7,187 nt of DNA. Source: Candidatus Krumholzibacteriota bacterium. GTDB taxonomy: Bacteria > Krumholzibacteriota > Krumholzibacteriia > Krumholzibacteriales > Krumholzibacteriaceae. The DNA lies in NCBI GenBank assembly GCA_030672805.1, contig DAOVFR010000127.1:1-7187 (forward strand). The letters are read 5' to 3'. Positions 6,098-7,187 of the stretch are shown piece by piece. The stretch's first letter is position 1, and each line of letters starts with the position of its first letter. Under the pieces are notes generated by a model. That model worked only from the letters and a program-made list of their open reading frames with translations. It had not been told where the DNA came from and searched no databases. The position numbers and the translations under genes were made by a program.

Positions 6098-6889
6098 TCA
6101 GGACGAAGGAGCAAAAATGATCCTGAATAAGATCGATGCAAGAAAGTAGTTCGCAATCAGGATCAGGAGGCACGACGAGACCACGGCCTTCATCGTCGAC
6201 ATCCCCACGCCCTCGGCGCCCCCACGCGTCGTAAAACCGTTATAGCAGCCCATGAGCGCAATAATCAGGCCGAAGAAGAACGTTTTGACAAGCCCCCCGA
6301 TCAGGTCCTGGGATTCGAAGAAGAGCTTCAGCCCGCTTGTGAACAGGTTGTAACTGACACCGATCGAGACCTTCGCGACGATCATGCCCCCAAGGATCGC
6401 GATCAAATCGGAAAATACGGTCAGGACCGGGAGCATGATGATCGCAGCGACCATTCTCGGAAGCACGAGGAACTCGACCGGATCGATTGCGATCATCTCC
6501 ATCGCGTCGATCTGCTCGGTTACTTTCATCGTCCCCAGCTCGGCCGCTATAGATGCGCTCACCCGCCCGCCGACGACCAGCGCTGTTAGCACCGGCCCGA
6601 GCTCGAGAATCACGGACTTGCCCACAACGGTCCCGAGGTACCGGAGCGGCACGTATCCTTGGAACTGGTAGGCCGCCTGGATCGAAGTGACCGCACCGAC
6701 GAAGAGCGACGTCACGACAACGAGCGGAATGGAGCCGATACCGATTCGTTCCATCTGCACGAGCACGGCGCGGACGTTGCCTGTGATCCTGTGAAATATC
6801 TGGAATACTCTACCGAGGAGAAGGAAAACACCCCCGACCTCTTCGAAGAAATCCAGGAAGTACCTGCCGAGCAGGATAAAGAACGTCAC
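6098..6889 (-). CDS. mlaE: MCE/Mla-type phospholipid transporter permease MlaE
   Basis: MlaE is the integral inner-membrane subunit that binds phospholipid and couples MlaF to the MlaD ring. The 263-residue length is normal. After an amphipathic N-terminal stretch (1-35), hydrophobic segments are visible at about 54-75, 90-108, 140-168, 200-215 and 238-260. The family signature runs from ELGPVLTALVVGGRVSA (96-112) through AELGTMKVTEQIDAM (116-130). The GCYNGFTTRGGAEGVG segment (214-229) is also typical. The start is a GTG with a strong GGAGGT site seven bases upstream (6897-6902), 54 bases after the dnaB stop. mlaF and mlaD follow in the usual order, but mlaC and mlaB do not. Chloroplast TGD1 and Proteobacterial MlaE share this fold. 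The direction of lipid flow cannot be told from sequence. Confidence 0.96.
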   Translation of the reverse strand: MTFFILLGRYFLDFFEEVGGVFLLLGRVFQIFHRITGNVRAVLVQMERIGIGSIPLVVVTSLFVGAVTSIQAAYQFQGYVPLRYLGTVVGKSVILELGPVLTALVVGGRVSASIAAELGTMKVTEQIDAMEMIAIDPVEFLVLPRMVAAIIMLPVLTVFSDLIAILGGMIVAKVSIGVSYNLFTSGLKLFFESQDLIGGLVKTFFFGLIIALMGCYNGFTTRGGAEGVGMSTMKAVVSSCLLILIANYFLASILFRIIFAPSS

Positions 6890-6896
6890 CTGATGT

Positions 6897-6902
6897 ACCT
6901 CC
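6897..6902 (-). promoter_or_regulatory. Shine-Dalgarno site of mlaE
   Basis: The minus strand reads GGAGGT, seven bases before the GTG at 6889. It is the strongest ribosome site in the window, supports the GTG start, and opens the transporter operon just after dnaB. Confidence 0.75.
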
Positions 6903-6943
6903 AGGGGCCCCGTGAAGAAACCGCCGGAAGACGTTCGGGATAC

Positions 6944-7187
6944 CTAGAAAACACCCCCGGGCTCCTCCATGTCAGCAGACGCCGCGGAAAAGAACCTCGT
7001 GTAGCGGCTTTCGTACGTGAGGTGCACCGTTCCTATCGGGCCGTTCCTCTGCTTCCCGATGATCATCTCGGCCTTGCCCTTCAGGTCCGGATTGTCTCGA
7101 TCGTAAAACTCCTGCCTGTAGAGAAAGAGCACAAGGTCGGCGTCCTGCTCGATCGCTCCCGATTCCCTGAGATCGGAAAGCATCGGG
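6944..7187 (-). CDS. dnaB: Replicative DNA helicase DnaB, C-terminal end (runs off right edge)
   Basis: DnaB is the hexameric 5'-to-3' helicase that unwinds DNA at the replication fork using ATP. Only the last 81 codons, the first of them incomplete, lie in the window. The segment PMLSDLRESGAIEQDAD matches the C-terminal RecA-like core, followed by LVLFLYRQEFYD and the GKAEMIIGKQRNGPIGTV block. In known structures the Lys and Arg of KQRNGP sit at the subunit interface, where the Arg acts as the arginine finger. The end is HLTYESRYTRFFSAA and a short acidic tail. The Met at 7183 is internal: the preceding codon is Pro, as in the family's PMLSDLRESG, so the gene continues upstream of the window. 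The gene ends 54 bases before mlaE with no terminator visible, so read-through into the transporter genes is possible. An intein, which DnaB can carry, could not be seen from this portion. Confidence 0.94.
   Translation of the reverse strand, partial: PMLSDLRESGAIEQDADLVLFLYRQEFYDRDNPDLKGKAEMIIGKQRNGPIGTVHLTYESRYTRFFSAASADMEEPGGVF

Noticed and set aside
5950..6156. A 68-codon minus-strand frame whose ATG overlaps the mlaF ribosome site
   Set aside because: It runs into mlaF out of frame and its translation lacks any domain; the GTG at 6046 in the ABC ATPase frame explains the region.
6890..6943. Possible terminator between dnaB and mlaE
   Set aside because: Only the short GGGGCCCC palindrome is present, with no longer stem and no T-run on the transcribed strand, and it sits next to the mlaE ribosome site.

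Overview
The window is a compact, GC-rich stretch of a bacterial chromosome. Every real gene is on the minus strand, so transcription runs from the right edge to the left edge. Nine protein genes fill it almost completely. The largest gap is 113 bases, and one neighbouring pair may even overlap. I see no rRNA, tRNA, CRISPR array, insertion sequence, integrase or phage gene, and no clear promoter or rho-independent terminator. The gene content is housekeeping and cell envelope. The three-gene MCE/Mla lipid transporter points to a diderm (Gram-negative-type) bacterium that uses the MEP isoprenoid pathway and makes D-Ala-D-Ala peptidoglycan. The gene order together with the M42 peptidase would fit one of the less studied phyla, for example in the FCB group, but that placement is a guess.

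In transcription order: the 3' end of dnaB (replicative helicase) enters at the right edge. A phospholipid transporter follows, comprising mlaE (permease), mlaF (ATPase) and mlaD (substrate-binding MCE protein), separated by 30-51 base gaps. Next come ispD and ispF, two enzymes of the MEP pathway to isopentenyl diphosphate, with a 113-base gap between them that holds a GC-rich hairpin. Then come gltX (glutamyl-tRNA synthetase), ddl (D-alanine--D-alanine ligase), and the first 125 codons of an M42-family metallo-aminopeptidase that runs off the left edge. That last gene was recovered by reading the minus strand directly, because its frame has no stop inside the window.

The genes share a loose envelope theme. 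IspD and IspF help make the isoprenoid precursors of the undecaprenyl lipid carrier. Ddl makes the D-Ala-D-Ala end of the peptidoglycan precursor carried on that lipid. MlaEFD moves phospholipids between the membranes. The order ispD-ispF-gltX is also known from other bacteria such as Bacillus. Nothing here looks like a new defence, mobile or biosynthetic system. The points most worth a second look are the long helical tail on MlaD with no mlaB or mlaC nearby, the gltX start choice, and the structured ispD-ispF gap.
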